Below are positions 61,893 to 64,000 of a stretch of 64,000 nt of DNA, piece after piece. How positions within the stretch are numbered: position 1 is the stretch's first letter; every line of letters starts with the position of its first letter. The position numbers and the translations under genes were made by a program. The stretch spans positions 62,001 to 126,000 of the forward strand of contig JACJYG010000004.1 of the NCBI GenBank assembly GCA_020636215.1. Reading direction: 5' to 3'. The notes beneath the pieces are model-generated. The model had not been told where the DNA came from. It saw only the letters and a program-made list of their open reading frames with translations, and did not search any database. The stretch comes from Lewinellaceae bacterium. GTDB taxonomy: Bacteria > Bacteroidota > Bacteroidia > Chitinophagales > Saprospiraceae.

Positions 61893-64000
61893 TCAGGCAG
61901 CGGCGGCTGGTATTGTTACGATGAAAACCGTGCCGGCTTTTTCTCCGGGCCGTATAGTCAAGCTCCCCTGGTTCATCTGAAGGATCTCCTGGGTGATGTT
62001 CAGTCCCAGGCCGGCGCCTCGTTCTCCTTCCGTTCCTTTTCGGCTTTTATCCAGTTTTCGCTGCAGAATGGCAGCCGCTTGTTCCGGAGCCATGCCAATA
62101 CCCGTATCTTCTACCCGCAGGTTTACCTGGCCATTGCTGCGTTGGGCGCTGAGCAGCACCACCCCGCCAGGAGGGGTGTATTTGATGCCATTAGCGATCA
62201 GGTTTCGCAGAACGATCTCCAGCCCGGCCCGGCCCATTTCCACTATCACTTCCGGAGAAGGAGCCTCACAAAGGAGTTGCACGCCTTTCTTTTCGGCGAT
62301 GGGCTGCAAGGCCTGCACGGCCTCTTTCATCTGTTTCCCCAATTCTAAAATTTCTTTTTGGGAGGAAAACTGCCCGGACTGGATCAGCCCCCAGTACATG
62401 AGGTTTTCCAGCATAGCGTTCAGGCTGGCCGTCACTTCCTCGGCGGAATACCCCAGGGCCAGCAATGCGTCCTTCTTATTGTTCTTCAACAAATAGCTGA
62501 CCCGATCGCCAATATTCCCAAAGAACATCAATGGCCCACGCAGTTCATGGCCGATGATGGAGAAGAGCTTATCCTTTGCCCGGTTGCTGGCCTCCAACTC
62601 GGTTTTCTGTTTGGCAATAACGGCCAGGTTGGCCTCGATTTCAGCCGTTCGCCGAGCCACTTCTTCCTGTAGCCTTCGCTTGGTGGCTTTAAGGCTCCGG
62701 ATGCGCAAGCGGAAAATGCAATAGCCAAAAGCCAGCGCCAAAAGGCAAAGGCCGGGCCAAAACCACCAATAGGCCTGTAAAGGCCGGGCAACTTCTACCG
62801 GAATATTCAACTCCTTTTCCGCCCAACGGCCATCGTGCCCCATGGCTTTTATCCGCAACTGGTACTGGCCATAGGGAAGGCCACTAAAGCGGAGTTGGCT
62901 TTCCCTGATGTACTGCCATTCTTCATCAAGGCCATCGAGGCGGTAAGCATAACGGTTTTCTTCCGGCGCCAGATAGTCCTGAAGCACAAAATCCAGGATG
63001 AAAAAGTCATCACTGGGGCGCAGGTGGATTCCAGGGCTTTGTAGAAAGGCTGGGGTAAGGTCTTCCATACCTCCCTCCTTACGGTTATATTGTTGAAAGC
63101 GCGTAACCTGCAGTTGAGCCCTGCTATCTTCTTCCAAAACTATGTCCTCCGGATGAAACGCCACGATGCCTCGTACACCCCCAAAGTAGAGTGTCCCATC
63201 GGTTGCCTGGTAATGCGCCAGATAATTGAACTCATTGAAGGGAAGCCCACTTTTTGTTTGAAAGACATGCATCTCCCTGCGATCCGGATGGAAAGCACAC
63301 AGGCCATCCTGGGTCGAAAGCCACAAATACCCCCGCCGACAGGGATAGACAGCATAGACGATATTGCTGGGCAAACCATCTTTAACCGTGTATTGATGGT
63401 ACTCGCCTGTTTTAGCGTTCCATTGCCACAGGCCTTCTCCCCGGCTGGCCAGCCAGAATTGCCCGGGAGCTACCTGTTGCAGGTGGTACAGGTCAATCGG
63501 CGGCAAACCCAGGGCAGGTTCAATAATGCCTTTATCCGGCTGAAGTATAAAAAGCCCTCCATCAGTTGCCAGGTAGATTCCTTCTTCCACCTCCAGGAAG
63601 GACCGGACAGATCTGTTAGTCAGGCCATATTCCCGGTTCAAGGCCTCACACATCCTAAAACTACCGTCGGCCGTATCCAGGCGCGCCAGGCCATTTAAGG
63701 TTCCAATCCAGGTCGTTCCATTCCGGCTGACAAAAGGTTGAATGCTTTCCGTAAGGGCATCATAACCCAATAATTCTTTGCTATTTATTTTGCCCTCCTG
63801 CGGAAAATACTGCCATATCTTGGGGCCATGTTCACCCATCCAGACCGTTCCATCCGGCCCATAGGCCAACCCCAGGCCTGTCAAAAATTCAGAAAGTAAC
63901 CGATAATTGCCATTGGCAGGATTGAGCACAAAAGACCCCTTGTAGGAATTCACCAACAGTTGCCCATCCGGCAACCCTATGATGCCGCGAATACTGACTT
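61893..64000 (-). CDS. Two-component propeller histidine kinase, partial
   Basis: The frame stays open to the right edge of the window, so the N-terminus is missing; at least 700 residues are visible. They begin inside a beta-propeller of two-component-regulator type (ANGNYRLLSEFLTGLGLAYG, GPDGTVWMGEHG, RRGYLWLSTQDGLCAFHPD). A Y_Y_Y domain follows (YAYRLDGLDEEWQYI, GQYQLRIKAMGHDGRW), then one membrane helix (WWFWPGLCLLALAFGYCIF) and a coiled coil. The kinase core has the H-box IIGHELRGPL (His codon at 62547-62549), N-box VLRNLIANGIKYTP, G1 DTGIGMA and G2 GAGLGLNIT. No receiver or DNA-binding domain follows, so it is not a full hybrid. The sensor part would be periplasmic; ligands of such propellers are often glycans. 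Confidence 0.93.
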   Translation of the reverse strand, partial: VSIRGIIGLPDGQLLVNSYKGSFVLNPANGNYRLLSEFLTGLGLAYGPDGTVWMGEHGPKIWQYFPQEGKINSKELLGYDALTESIQPFVSRNGTTWIGTLNGLARLDTADGSFRMCEALNREYGLTNRSVRSFLEVEEGIYLATDGGLFILQPDKGIIEPALGLPPIDLYHLQQVAPGQFWLASRGEGLWQWNAKTGEYHQYTVKDGLPSNIVYAVYPCRRGYLWLSTQDGLCAFHPDRREMHVFQTKSGLPFNEFNYLAHYQATDGTLYFGGVRGIVAFHPEDIVLEEDSRAQLQVTRFQQYNRKEGGMEDLTPAFLQSPGIHLRPSDDFFILDFVLQDYLAPEENRYAYRLDGLDEEWQYIRESQLRFSGLPYGQYQLRIKAMGHDGRWAEKELNIPVEVARPLQAYWWFWPGLCLLALAFGYCIFRLRIRSLKATKRRLQEEVARRTAEIEANLAVIAKQKTELEASNRAKDKLFSIIGHELRGPLMFFGNIGDRVSYLLKNNKKDALLALGYSAEEVTASLNAMLENLMYWGLIQSGQFSSQKEILELGKQMKEAVQALQPIAEKKGVQLLCEAPSPEVIVEMGRAGLEIVLRNLIANGIKYTPPGGVVLLSAQRSNGQVNLRVEDTGIGMAPEQAAAILQRKLDKSRKGTEGERGAGLGLNITQEILQMNQGSLTIRPGEKAGTVFIVTIPAAAA

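Overview
The window looks like a chromosomal piece of a Bacteroidota bacterium, most likely of the Saprospiria (Lewinella/Haliscomenobacter-like). Four things point there: three secreted proteins end in the type-B sorting domain of the type IX secretion system (T9SS); there is a PUR-type DUF3276 protein, a GWxTD protein and a long-tailed ribosomal protein S16; several promoters fit the Bacteroidota pattern TTG-N17-23-TAnnTTTG; and starts lack Shine-Dalgarno sites. I see no tRNA, rRNA, CRISPR array, phage gene or complete insertion sequence.

Layout. 0-8.7 kb: a GNAT enzyme cut by the left edge; an ECF sigma factor with a membrane anti-sigma-like protein; facing them, an operon of a membrane-anchored periplasmic protein and a TPR-CHAT protease; then a probable 490-nt non-coding RNA with its own promoter and terminator. 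8.7-13 kb: three conserved proteins of unknown function and rpsP. 13.5-21.5 kb: a T9SS adhesin-like protein, an SDR enzyme, an Lrp regulator, a lipoprotein plus yjjX-like pair, and a GWxTD protein. 21.5-28.8 kb: a caspase-family protein, fructose-bisphosphatase, an ABC exporter half, a lipoprotein, the PUR protein and a small outer-membrane barrel. 29.6-37.4 kb: a VWA membrane protein, a secreted amidotransferase-like protein, an MFS carrier, an HtrA protease, a second probable ncRNA under a CRP-like site, and a MarC protein. 37.5-53.3 kb: two giant repeat-built T9SS proteins (about 2,559 and 2,618 residues). 53.5-64 kb: a DUF1080 protein, a MITE-like element, a zinc-ribbon protein, a four-helix-bundle gene set between hairpin-forming arrays, YbaK, a patatin, a saccharopine-dehydrogenase-like protein, an ADP-ribosylglycohydrolase, and a response regulator facing a large propeller-type histidine kinase cut by the right edge.

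The most interesting signals are: (1) the ECF sigma / anti-sigma / TPR-CHAT neighbourhood, which recalls the protease-controlled sigma factor of Craspase but has no CRISPR parts; (2) two apparently unannotated structured RNAs, one with a perfect TGTGA-N6-TCACA palindrome centred near -41.5; (3) about 0.8 kb of 10-bp-period arrays that fold on an invariant apex and flank a four-helix-bundle gene; and (4) a recurring habit of short-period arrays beginning right after stop codons, each locus with its own period (7, 8, 9, 10 or 17 bp). All functions are inferred from the sequence; no database search was run.
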